A DNA stretch of 64,000 nt from a virus, in the IMG/VR virus record IMGVR_UViG_3300032132_000211, positions 1 through 64,000 of that record. One strand, 5' to 3'. Numbering within the stretch: the first letter of the stretch is position 1; every line of letters starts with the position of its first letter. This document shows positions 50,667 to 57,988 of this stretch, one piece after another. Made by a program: the position numbers and the translations under genes. Under the pieces are notes generated by a model that ran no database searches, was not told where the DNA came from, and saw only the letters and a program-made list of their open reading frames with translations.

Positions 50667-52160
50667 TTACACCAGAGCAACGTTCACAACTGCCGAAGCA
50701 ACCGTGTTCGTGGCCGAAGGAACGAGCATGGACTTGAAGTCCAAACGCTGCAAGGCAACGAGGACCTGTTGGTCTGTCTCAATTCTTTCTTTACTCTTCA
50801 GCGTAATCGCACGGCTATCACCGAAGCGGAACTGATCCCGTCTGACGAGCATGACTTCTGTCTGAGTGCCGGTGCCTGAATTCAGGCCCTCTGCATCCAG
50901 ATCTTCTGGTACATGTTCGCTGACGATAATAGGAATTCCGTCAAGTGCGCCAAGCTGACCAGCATGAATCGTAGCACGAGGGCCAAACGTGTCAACGGTC
51001 GTGACTTCTGTGAAGCCAAGAAGGTTGTTATACGCGTTAATGCCGACGAGCCAGAAAAGCTGACCAATGTCTACGCCATATTTACCCAAGTCGGTACGTG
51101 CAGCACGAACTTCCGCGAGGGAGAGCGCGCCAGCAGCATTCGAGGTCGTACCGGCGAGCTGGATGGCCCGACGATATCCGTCGTATGCAATTTTATGACT
51201 GGTGGTGAGGGTAGCACCATCAATATTCGTAAGACCGGAAGTTCGTTCGTCACCATTAATAACGGTGTTCTCCTGGGCGTTAGCCAAGGCTAGAACGATC
51301 TTCTCGCGAACATAAGGAAGAGTAGCGATGACCGAGTCTTCCGTCATTTCGGTAGAAACGACAACTCGTACGCCGACCTTCGAGGTCGCGAATGCCCGGT
51401 TGATAGTTCCCGGCGTCGATGCAGTTACACGGTTACCGGCCGTGAGGTCAGCATCGTCCGTGGTGTTCTCAGGAACGCTGTACGCCGTGGCGTCAGCTCC
51501 TTCGACAGGGAACTTGTACGGATCAGTAGGCATGTTGAATCGAGAATGCTGGTTTGCAACCCGGAGGTTGAGACGAACGTCCTCGAACAAGCTAGAACTG
51601 AAATTCGTAGGAATCCACTCGGCACCAGTGGCGCTTCCGCCAGTTTCCATTGCCTTGAACAGCGCAGGATGGTTTGTACGAGCATAATCCATAATACCTT
51701 CGCACTGGCGAAGATCACGTCCACCCATAAGGGTTTGCGCGAGATATAGTTCGTCGTTACCGCGTTGAATTTCTTCGAGTTCCGAACCGGCCTGAGCCTT
51801 ATTAGAAATTAAAGCCTTAAGTTGAACAGGGGAGTAGGAAGCTACGTTAGTATCCTCAGACACCTCAAATTCAGCTTTGCGATCTGAACGCTGATTGAGA
51901 ACGCTATTGAGCGACTTTTGCAGGCCGGTAATATCGGCTTGCACACGGTCAATCTTTTCGCGATCATCAGAGCGTCGTCCATCGTCGGAGGCTTTTTGGT
52001 CTGCTGTTGCAACCATCTCGCGAAGGTCGCTAACGGCCTTCATGAGAGTGTCTACATCACCAGTAGAATCTGTGGGTTTATCACTTTCTCCAAGCTTATC
52101 AGGATCGAGTACGATCGTCTGATCTGCTTCTTCTGTGACATCCTTTTTTTCTTCTGACAT
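50667..52160 (-). CDS. Major capsid protein (HK97 fold)
   Basis: 497 residues. N-terminal ~115 residues are charged coiled coil, the delta (scaffold) domain that the prohead protease removes. The mature part has ATGAEWIPTNFSSSLFEDVR, in parts GAEWIPTNFSSSLF, SVIATLPYVREKIVLALANAQE (VREKIVLALANAQE), LFWLVGINAYNNLL and PIIVSEHVPEDL, all typical of HK97-like capsid proteins. Preceded by GGAGG, an upstream promoter and a hairpin leader, followed by an intrinsic terminator: a self-contained high-expression unit. Confidence 0.92.
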   Translation of the reverse strand: MSEEKKDVTEEADQTIVLDPDKLGESDKPTDSTGDVDTLMKAVSDLREMVATADQKASDDGRRSDDREKIDRVQADITGLQKSLNSVLNQRSDRKAEFEVSEDTNVASYSPVQLKALISNKAQAGSELEEIQRGNDELYLAQTLMGGRDLRQCEGIMDYARTNHPALFKAMETGGSATGAEWIPTNFSSSLFEDVRLNLRVANQHSRFNMPTDPYKFPVEGADATAYSVPENTTDDADLTAGNRVTASTPGTINRAFATSKVGVRVVVSTEMTEDSVIATLPYVREKIVLALANAQENTVINGDERTSGLTNIDGATLTTSHKIAYDGYRRAIQLAGTTSNAAGALSLAEVRAARTDLGKYGVDIGQLFWLVGINAYNNLLGFTEVTTVDTFGPRATIHAGQLGALDGIPIIVSEHVPEDLDAEGLNSGTGTQTEVMLVRRDQFRFGDSRAITLKSKERIETDQQVLVALQRLDFKSMLVPSATNTVASAVVNVALV

Positions 52161-52202
52161 ATTAGAATGTTTCCTCCATTAGTTTTGAACTAAGATGTTC
52201 TT

Positions 52203-52225
52203 TTAAAGAGGAACAAGCTCTTTAA
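52203..52225 (-). promoter_or_regulatory. Hairpin in the capsid mRNA leader
   Basis: TTAAAGAG-GAACAAG-CTCTTTAA is a perfect 8-bp stem within the ~88-nt leader between the capsid promoter and start. It may raise mRNA stability. No T run follows. Confidence 0.55.
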
Positions 52226-52248
52226 TAGTATCAACCAACCCCTAATAC

Positions 52249-52276
52249 ATTCTACCATAGAATTTAGAATTTTCTT
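52249..52276 (-). promoter_or_regulatory. Putative capsid promoter
   Basis: On the - strand TGG-TAGAAT (TAGAAT 52254 to 52249), with AAGAAA 16 bp upstream (52276-52271). One mismatch in the -10. It lies at the end of the methyltransferase gene and starts an ~88-nt leader before ATG 52160. Confidence 0.45.
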
Positions 52277-53034
52277 GCTTTATTTGCATAAATAAGTACG
52301 CGAGACCCATTTCTTTCGTTTCTTCGCTCTGCTATATCTATATCTTCAAAGCCACAAGACATCAGAGCATCACACAAAGAAGCCTCTGTAAGCCATTTAG
52401 CGTGTGTACCCATACCGGCGAAAGGCAGTGCTCTACCGCCGTCCTGCTGCTTCCAATATTTGTACTTATGATCTTTGTATTCAAGAGTTTGGCACGTTTT
52501 ATTGGGGGAGGCAACATGGGTGTCGAGCATTATAGTTTCGGTGCAGAATGGTGCCAAGGTATGTAAATGTTCCACTGGATTCTCCAAGTGATAGAGCACG
52601 CCAACGTGATGAATTATGTCACAAGATAGATCTATGTTTTCTGGCATCTTTTTTTCTAAATCTAGCACAAAGGCATTAACAGGGAGCCCCAGCATAGCGC
52701 ATCTGACTATAGTTTTAACAACATGCTCGACTCTTCCATCGAAAGCCTTAACCTGTTGAGAACGCTCTGCTAACGCTGCTGTATGAACACCTTCGTAGCA
52801 TCCTACCTCTAAAACAACCTTAGAGAACAGATCAATTCGTCTGGCTAGTTCTGTTATACGGTAGTCTACATTAGGTTGTGCCGTACCTCGCTTTTCTTTG
52901 GAGTAGGGCTTACCGAATTGCCTGCCGTTAGAGTCAAGCGTGAAACACGACCACGGGAGTAGGTCGTTCAACATTTCAAGATCTTCATCTGATAATGAGT
53001 CTAATAAATTCATTGTAGGGAAATTTACCTCCAT
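52264..53034 (-). CDS. SAM-dependent methyltransferase (CmoB-like), cargo gene
   Basis: 256 residues with the class I methyltransferase core: VVLEVGCYEGVHTAALAER (motif I), QVKAFDG (motif II), CDIIHHVGVLYHLENPVEHL (motif IV region), then WLTEASLCDALMSCGFEDIDI. The HHVGVLYHLENP-like block is shared with CmoB/DUF1698 tRNA or small-molecule methyltransferases. It lies between protease and capsid genes, where structural genes are normally contiguous, flanked by a hairpin on one side and the capsid promoter on the other. Substrate could be a sugar, tRNA or lipid. Confidence 0.78.
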   Translation of the reverse strand: MEVNFPTMNLLDSLSDEDLEMLNDLLPWSCFTLDSNGRQFGKPYSKEKRGTAQPNVDYRITELARRIDLFSKVVLEVGCYEGVHTAALAERSQQVKAFDGRVEHVVKTIVRCAMLGLPVNAFVLDLEKKMPENIDLSCDIIHHVGVLYHLENPVEHLHTLAPFCTETIMLDTHVASPNKTCQTLEYKDHKYKYWKQQDGGRALPFAGMGTHAKWLTEASLCDALMSCGFEDIDIAERRNERNGSRVLIYANKARKF

Positions 53035-53066
53035 TGCTGTTTTCCTGGGAAATAATGTTGCTAAGG

Positions 53067-53096
53067 AAGGGGGCAGGACTTTAACCCTGCCCCCTT
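53067..53096. terminator. 11-bp GC-rich hairpin between protease and methyltransferase
   Basis: AAGGGGGCAGG (53067-53077) pairs perfectly with CCTGCCCCCTT (53086-53096), loop of 8 nt. On the - strand it is followed by CCTTAGC, a weak U tract. Likely a partial terminator after the prohead protease gene. Confidence 0.6.
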
Positions 53097-53124
53097 TACA
53101 GGGTAGCGAAAACCTGTCTCCAGC

Positions 53125-54135
53125 TTAAATAACGATTTTCGCGACTTTGGTTGCAAGGCCAGCAACGTCGGACTTTACGTGTTCGACGAGCTTATCGCGT
53201 TCATCTGTTATCTTTTTTAATTTTGCATCCGTGAGGAGCTTAGTTGTCGTCATGCTTTCTTCTAGCACTTCTGCCAACTCAGCCTTCTCTTGTAGCTGCG
53301 TGTAGTCTTCCGCCCACGTCTCATCTTGTTTCACAAAGCAGTCCAAACAAAGAACAAGTTCCTTGCCGGTAGGCTCGATGGCCCAAGACAGGCCCTGGAC
53401 ATCAGTCTCGTCACAAACAGAACAGTCGCCTTCCGTAAAGCTAAACGTCTGAATGATCGGCTGATTAATTACCGCAACGTCGTCAACCTCTTCCGCTTCC
53501 ACCACTTTAGTCTCGACCTCTGGGTTGATTGCGTCTTCATCCGAGCCAACGAGCTGTTTGTAGGACACTAGATCCCCACCAGTCTCGGGCTGGAACATGA
53601 TCGACTTCCAAGAACCATCCATCGTCGTAAACGTGGAGTCAGCGTTCATAGGAATCGTAACAATTGACACTTCCAGTAGTTCCATGTCTTTAATAACCGT
53701 AACATCAGTCTCTGGGTCATAGTCGCTCTTTACGGGCCGGAATCCGATGCTGAAGGAGCGTACTAGACCTTGATCCACTAACTTCCAGACCTTGTCGGCT
53801 TCTGCGAAATCGCTAGCGACTTCAGCTTCAACGAACAGTCCATCGTCACTGATTTTAAAGTCTGTAATAGTTCCAACAGGTACTGCCCAGTCATGATTGT
53901 AGAACATGACAGGGTTTTCCATATACTTGTCGATTGAACTCTTAAATGCGTCAGGCAGGACCAGATCCTTGCCTCGATCAATCGTTGCCGTGTTGGCAAA
54001 GCCTTTGATCTTTCTACTACGGCTACCACTTGCCGACTTGGTGTCTAGGCTGTTTGTGGCTTCTGTTTGGATTGCGTCAAATGTAAAGCTTTTTACTCGA
54101 CCTTCAACGACTTCTTCAGGTTGTGAATTCTTCAT
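53125..54135 (-). CDS. HK97-type prohead protease, long form
   Basis: 336 residues. Residues about 40-180 match the U35 prohead protease: IKGFANTATIDRGKDLVLPDAF, given as FANTATIDRGKDLVLP, the His of MFYNHDWAVPVGTI (His81) and the Ser of VRSFSIGFRPV (Ser127/129). A C-terminal extension of ~150 residues has two CxxC pairs (CSVCDET, LCLDCF) and a helical end (KITDERDKLVEHVKSD), so it may act as scaffold or bind zinc. It cleaves the capsid delta domain in maturation. Confidence 0.88.
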   Translation of the reverse strand: MKNSQPEEVVEGRVKSFTFDAIQTEATNSLDTKSASGSRSRKIKGFANTATIDRGKDLVLPDAFKSSIDKYMENPVMFYNHDWAVPVGTITDFKISDDGLFVEAEVASDFAEADKVWKLVDQGLVRSFSIGFRPVKSDYDPETDVTVIKDMELLEVSIVTIPMNADSTFTTMDGSWKSIMFQPETGGDLVSYKQLVGSDEDAINPEVETKVVEAEEVDDVAVINQPIIQTFSFTEGDCSVCDETDVQGLSWAIEPTGKELVLCLDCFVKQDETWAEDYTQLQEKAELAEVLEESMTTTKLLTDAKLKKITDERDKLVEHVKSDVAGLATKVAKIVI

Positions 54136-54165
54136 TCCCCTATCTCTCTTAATTAAATTTGGTAA

Positions 54166-54187
54166 ATACCATTGGTATATTATATCA
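54166..54187 (-). promoter_or_regulatory. Protease promoter with palindrome at the transcription start
   Basis: On the - strand TGA-TATAAT (TATAAT 54184 to 54179), followed immediately by the inverted repeat ATACCA-T-TGGTAT (54166-54178) which would cover +1. No clear -35. The palindrome is positioned like a repressor operator. Leader of ~35 nt to ATG 54135. Confidence 0.6.
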
Positions 54188-54198
54188 CAATTTGAAAG

Positions 54199-55644
54199 CT
54201 ATTCTGGCTTATCTTCTTCTTCGGGCTCTTCTGTGTCTTCTGGAGCGTTATCAACAGGGACAGGTGCCTCTGGTAGCTCTTCTCCTGTATGCTCCGATAA
54301 CGCTGGTGTACCTGAGTAACTGGCAAATCGTGGTGATGGTATATCGCCCCAATCTAGTATGGCTTCGTCTGGATATAGGTGGCCTAAAACCTTGTTTATG
54401 GGCCAGCCGACGCGCTCTACTAAGGTAGCAGCCGTCTCAGCTCTGACCTTCTTCATATCATCCGTCTCTCTAAGAGCCGGGATATTCGTGATATCAGGAA
54501 CAATTTCAAAATGCTGTGAGAACTCTTTCGTAAGGCTAGAGTTCAGCTTTGTTAGGATTCTGTTGGCTAGCGGTTGGATAGTACGCGACCAGAAATCAAT
54601 GTGCTGTTCTCGGACACCAGCACTGCGTCCTGAGCTGCTTTCCGCATTAAAGATGCCTACGATTGACGGCGGAACCTTGAGAATACTAAGGATTTCCTCT
54701 CTGCTATGCTTTCGCAGATTAAGGAAATCTAAATCTTTGGGATTGGGAGTTGTTTGTTGCCAATTCATTCCTCCAGACAAAATAATAATCTTACCGACCT
54801 TACTTGTGCCCTCATAACTCTGTTTCAGTTCTCTTTTTGCTCTACGATACTCTTCTTCGTTAAGGCCGTCCTCAACGGTGATAACGCCAGAAGGCCATGT
54901 CGCGTTGCTAAAGTACGATGCGTTCCAATTAAGAGCTTCCCAATCTAAGTCCATTGTCTGCCTGATCGCTGCAATTGGGGCTAACCCATAGTGGGACTCA
55001 CCTCGGGGATCAGGCATTTTTATATGGATCACCTCGTCAGGACTAAATGAGATTTTAATTTGGTTGACAGTGTACACATAGCCCTTGACAAACTTCGTAG
55101 GATGGGGCAGAACTTGCATGTTTTTTGGATTTAGTACATACAGCTCATGTGGTCGGCCTCTTGAGTCTAGTGCGGCTTTTTCAATATATGCGTTCCCCGT
55201 GAGAAGGAGGTGCATAGCCACTGTCTCCTTAAATTCTACTGCGCTCATCCAAGGATTTGGATTATTAAGAAGAGGGGACAGCCCAACGCCATCTCCCTTC
55301 ACAGCCTCGTTTGGCTGGCCTTTTCTGCGCTTATCAATTACCCTGAAATTAACTTGGCTTAATGCTCCAGCAATCGTGCTTACTCCAATGTAGAGCCAGA
55401 CGGATCTTGCATACTTATTCAGTAATGTAGAGTAGCCTTCGTCGCCCTGCATCCCTAGATCGCCAAATCCAGAGCCAGAACCAAAATAGTTGTTGGTGTA
55501 TACGTTTGAATCTTGGTGCGCTGCTCTAGCTGCCCCTGAATCCTTCGTGTCGATCTGGCCGTGCTGTTGCTCCAGCATTTCGATACGGGAATCTCTACGG
55601 GAACTAGGCAAAATTGCGCTAAGTGTATCTCTAATTAAGCCCAT
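54199..55644 (-). CDS. Portal protein (HK97 family)
   Basis: 481 residues, with ARSVWLYIGVSTIAGALSQVNF (RSVWLYIGVSTIAGAL), LLNNPNPWMSAVEFKE, HLLLTGNAYIEKA, EVIHIKMPDPRG and LRKHSREEILSILKVPPSIVG, the hallmark blocks of HK97-like portals. The C-terminus is acidic and Pro/Glu-rich. It forms the dodecameric DNA entry ring and docks the terminase. The ATG lies 5 nt after an extended -10 and has no RBS, so a leaderless mRNA is predicted. Confidence 0.92.
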   Translation of the reverse strand: MGLIRDTLSAILPSSRRDSRIEMLEQQHGQIDTKDSGAARAAHQDSNVYTNNYFGSGSGFGDLGMQGDEGYSTLLNKYARSVWLYIGVSTIAGALSQVNFRVIDKRRKGQPNEAVKGDGVGLSPLLNNPNPWMSAVEFKETVAMHLLLTGNAYIEKAALDSRGRPHELYVLNPKNMQVLPHPTKFVKGYVYTVNQIKISFSPDEVIHIKMPDPRGESHYGLAPIAAIRQTMDLDWEALNWNASYFSNATWPSGVITVEDGLNEEEYRRAKRELKQSYEGTSKVGKIIILSGGMNWQQTTPNPKDLDFLNLRKHSREEILSILKVPPSIVGIFNAESSSGRSAGVREQHIDFWSRTIQPLANRILTKLNSSLTKEFSQHFEIVPDITNIPALRETDDMKKVRAETAATLVERVGWPINKVLGHLYPDEAILDWGDIPSPRFASYSGTPALSEHTGEELPEAPVPVDNAPEDTEEPEEEDKPE

Positions 55645-55649
55645 AAGAT

Positions 55650-55677
55650 ATTATACCATAGTTATTTGCGGTTTCAG
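55650..55677 (-). promoter_or_regulatory. Late promoter, leaderless start of the portal gene
   Basis: On the - strand CTGAAA (55677-55672), 16-bp spacer, TGG-TATAAT (TATAAT 55655 to 55650), 5 nt, ATG 55644. It is the late site closest to the + strand TTGNAAAC family (CTGAAACCGCA). Confidence 0.65.
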
Positions 55678-55695
55678 TCATGTTTTACCCATGTT

Positions 55696-56454
55696 TTATA
55701 CAACAAATATACGCTTAGATACGTACGATATGCTGTCTATGGCCGCTCGTCTGGCAAACCAGAGGGCCATCATAGTATCATCGTGCCTGCCAATTGGATA
55801 AGAAGTCAATTCATTGATTAAAATGCCGCACAGATCCCTCTCATCCTCACCCATCATGGGAATAGTCCAGTTGTGCTTCTCAAACTCTACTGCCATTCGT
55901 GGGAGGCCGTTCTCAAGATCGTTCTTATTGACGGCGTTGGTTGTGAAAGACTTTACCGGCAGATCGGTCTTTCTTTTTAGTTCTTGGACAATGGCCTCCT
56001 GATATGCGTTGTTTTCAACCATAATTAAATTCGGGTCGAAATAATCAGCCCACAGCTCGATCTTCCTGATTTGTTCACTGAATGTCAGGCCCCGGTCTCG
56101 AAACATTCCGACTAAAGTCTTACGCCTCGTAGTTTTGTCACAAACTATAATTGAAATACAAAAGAAGTCACCTTGACTCTTCTTAGTAGCAATTGCGAGG
56201 TCAACTCCCATGAAACATTTATATGATTCTGGAAAAGTCCCTCTGAATGTGTTTTCTTGGCCTGGGAAGTATAGCTCCGCTTCTGAGTCAATACATTCTT
56301 CTACGTGTTCCGGCCTGAATAGAATGTCGTCCGTTGCCAAGGGCTGCTGACGCCAGCCACGAGCAAACTCTCGCTTCCCTACTTCCTCTTCTTTGTTTTT
56401 AAGTACCTTTGCGTTCCACTTCTCCCACAAAGGAACCTGCGCTGTAAGTTTCAT
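55696..56454 (-). CDS. Terminase large subunit, nuclease domain (separate ORF)
   Basis: 252 residues. Contains the RNase H-like nuclease motifs of TerL: MGVDLAIATKKSQGDFF (first Asp), IMVENNAYQEAIVQEL and HDDTMMALWFARR (last Asp pair), preceded by GKREFARGWRQQPL, the usual linker after the ATPase. It begins in an ATGA overlap with the ATPase fragment. A full-length TerL would need both; here the nuclease is a separate polypeptide. AAGGA lies before the ATG. No slippery heptamer fits the overlap, so re-initiation is likelier than frameshift. Confidence 0.82.
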   Translation of the reverse strand: MKLTAQVPLWEKWNAKVLKNKEEEVGKREFARGWRQQPLATDDILFRPEHVEECIDSEAELYFPGQENTFRGTFPESYKCFMGVDLAIATKKSQGDFFCISIIVCDKTTRRKTLVGMFRDRGLTFSEQIRKIELWADYFDPNLIMVENNAYQEAIVQELKRKTDLPVKSFTTNAVNKNDLENGLPRMAVEFEKHNWTIPMMGEDERDLCGILINELTSYPIGRHDDTMMALWFARRAAIDSISYVSKRIFVV

Positions 56455-57233
56455 ATTAAAATTTCCTTTAACTCGTGCCCGAAGTATTCCTTGTACTCTT
56501 CTACGTGCTGATCTGGAATGATTACGTCGCAGTCCAATCCAGAGAAGTCGTCAGCCACCTTCTGAATCAACACACCGTATTGATTGAGCATGATGGGGTC
56601 TGAGGTAACAAATCCAAGAAGGTCGTCTTCGTGCCAACGAGTACAAATTGCTATCACCTGGCGTTTATTTTCATTGCCTTCTACGTTTGGCTCCACACGA
56701 GACAGCCAGACCTGTGCGTAAGTTGCTAGATGCTGCTCTCGTGTTGATGGCTGCGATACCGCAGTTCTCTGGTCGAAGATATCGTCAACAAGCAGTATGT
56801 CTGCTCGTCCACCAATCGCTGAGGACATAATACCTTTAGCATCGACGCTTGCGTCTTTTGCGATTGTCTTACGTTCAACGAACAGCTTATGTTTGCTCCA
56901 TTCCTCCTTGTTTCCTGGAATAATGCCGGGGAACAAGGTTTTGAAGTCTTCGTCTGTTTCTATATAAGCCTTAATAGCAGAGAGCCGCTCTTTGGCAGCA
57001 TCGTCTGATAGGCATACTAGTTTAATTCTTAATGTAGGATCATTCCCTAGTAGAAATAGTGGCAGTGCGACTGCCGTGATCTGAGTGTTATGTGACACCA
57101 CGCCGTTAGTAACGTGGTTGTTAGTACCTTCGACTTCTAGGCCGATGGTTTGCTGGACGCCTACGTCTTCTACTGAAGCAACCTCGTCCCAGCCTTCATT
57201 CTCGTTATCTATTGCTAATTTAAGATTTGGCAT
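56451..57233 (-). CDS. Terminase ATPase C-part with C-terminal split intein half
   Basis: 260 residues. The first 49 residues are the C-terminal half of a split intein: block F WDEVASVEDVGVQQTIGLEV, given as VEDVGVQQTIGLEV, and block G NGVVSHN, followed by +1 Thr50. The extein then reads TQITAVALPLFLLGN ... Walker B ADILLVDDIFDQ, and the coupling motif AICTRWHEDDLLGF. After splicing the junction would recreate APMSSGK-TQIT, the Walker A lysine-threonine pair. The start is ATG 57233, overlapping the endonuclease gene by 14 bp. Confidence 0.88.
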   Translation of the reverse strand: MPNLKLAIDNENEGWDEVASVEDVGVQQTIGLEVEGTNNHVTNGVVSHNTQITAVALPLFLLGNDPTLRIKLVCLSDDAAKERLSAIKAYIETDEDFKTLFPGIIPGNKEEWSKHKLFVERKTIAKDASVDAKGIMSSAIGGRADILLVDDIFDQRTAVSQPSTREQHLATYAQVWLSRVEPNVEGNENKRQVIAICTRWHEDDLLGFVTSDPIMLNQYGVLIQKVADDFSGLDCDVIIPDQHVEEYKEYFGHELKEILI

Positions 57234-57558
57234 GTGGTTTAATCCTTGTAGCTGATACAGCTCTACCTTTGTATTTATACCTGTAGGCTTCTATTTTCTT
57301 ATCGGCTTCCGCTGACTGTTGTTCAGGGGTTTGCCAGGAGCAGTTGTGGACTGAATAGTTGCCCAAGTCCATTCGCCTGCCCAATGTAGTTCCAAATGGC
57401 CTTTCACCCATTTGCTTTAAAAATTTGTTGTAGTCTTTCCATGAAGGGTCGTACGTAACGCCTCTGCCGCCGTAATAAGCAAAATATATGTGCTCTGTGT
57501 TATCGCAGCGGTCTTTCATATAGAGCCAAGACTGATATGTTCCGTTAGGGTCTTTCAT
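57220..57558 (-). CDS. Free-standing homing-endonuclease-like gene in the split
   Basis: 112 residues carrying the block YGGRGVTYDPSWKDYNKFL, then GERPFGTTLGRRMDLGNYSVHNCSWQT, given as GERPFGTTLGRRMDLGNY and VHNCSWQTPEQQ. This G-x-TL-x-R-x-D-x-G-x-Y-x-x-x-NC-x-W pattern marks a family of small phage endonuclease-like (HNH or related) proteins that are often free-standing homing genes. Here Asp/Asn positions deviate slightly (RRMD for RIDN). It lies between the two intein halves and overlaps the start of the C-terminal half, so it was probably the agent that fractured the gene. Confidence 0.72.
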   Translation of the reverse strand: MKDPNGTYQSWLYMKDRCDNTEHIYFAYYGGRGVTYDPSWKDYNKFLKQMGERPFGTTLGRRMDLGNYSVHNCSWQTPEQQSAEADKKIEAYRYKYKGRAVSATRIKPHAKS

Positions 57559-57628
57559 CTAGTAACCAAAGTAGCAGTGCTACAAATTCCCCCAAAATTA
57601 TAAAGTCGTGTTCCATTTTGTGTTCTAT

Positions 57629-57662
57629 AACCCAGGGAAGCTGGTTAAAGCCTCCCTGGGTT
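57629..57662. terminator. 10-bp inverted repeat, possible terminator or mRNA stabiliser
   Basis: AACCCAGGGA and TCCCTGGGTT form a perfect 10-bp stem with a 14-nt loop. In the - direction no U run follows; in the + direction GTTACTTTT follows. It lies ~70 bp before the endonuclease start. Confidence 0.5.
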
Positions 57663-57754
57663 GTTACTTTTAGTCTCTTGATATCATCATCGACCGGCCT
57701 GGCTCCCTCTTCCCCTTCTTTTCAGTCGAAGCTTTGGGTGCGAAGCACTGGATC

Positions 57755-57876
57755 TTTTTTTCTTCATCTTCTTTTTACTCTTCTTTTATTTCTCTTCTCT
57801 TCTCTTTATTTCTTATTATTTCTTCTTCTCTTCTTTCTTCTTCTTTTGTTTTTTCTTCTGTTGTTTCTTTATAAAG
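57755..57876. repeat. ~120-bp pyrimidine-rich tract
   Basis: The + strand is almost entirely T and C with occasional A (TTCTTCTCTTCTTTCTTC-like), so the - strand transcript would be rich in GAAGAAG. Its reading on either strand gives only low-complexity peptides. It may be an imperfect triplex-prone sequence or a relic of an eroded gene. Confidence 0.75.
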
Positions 57877-57988
57877 GGTCGCCACTCAGTTACCTATATG
57901 TCGTTGAAAACATTCGGGAATGCTGACGTTGCCCCGGTCGGTAGGATTCTGGTCCTACCCCATGGCCCATGTACTTGAGGATCTCCAT

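Larger units (their letters stand above)
57559..57988. other. Non-coding gap inside the fractured terminase locus
   Basis: This 430-bp stretch has no convincing gene on either strand. It holds three structures: GTAGCA-G-TGCTAC (57571-57583); a perfect 10-bp inverted repeat AACCCAGGGA (57629-57638) / TCCCTGGGTT (57653-57662); and GGTAGGA-TTCTGG-TCCTACC (57940-57959) after the N-half stop. Between them is a ~120-bp pyrimidine-rich tract on the + strand (A/G-rich GAAGAAG on the transcribed strand sense). Confidence 0.7.

Noticed and set aside
56440-56475. Programmed frameshift joining terminase ATPase and nuclease ORFs
   Set aside because: AAATTTT is present but out of phase for X-XXY-YYZ; ATGA re-initiation explains the arrangement better.
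57618-57926. A + strand ORF of 102 codons in the pyrimidine-rich tract
   Set aside because: It is low complexity (Leu/Phe/Ser from CTT/TTC runs) with no RBS.
57903-57935. TTGAAAACATT on the + strand in the terminase gap
   Set aside because: No -10 at the right distance and no gene follows on the + strand.
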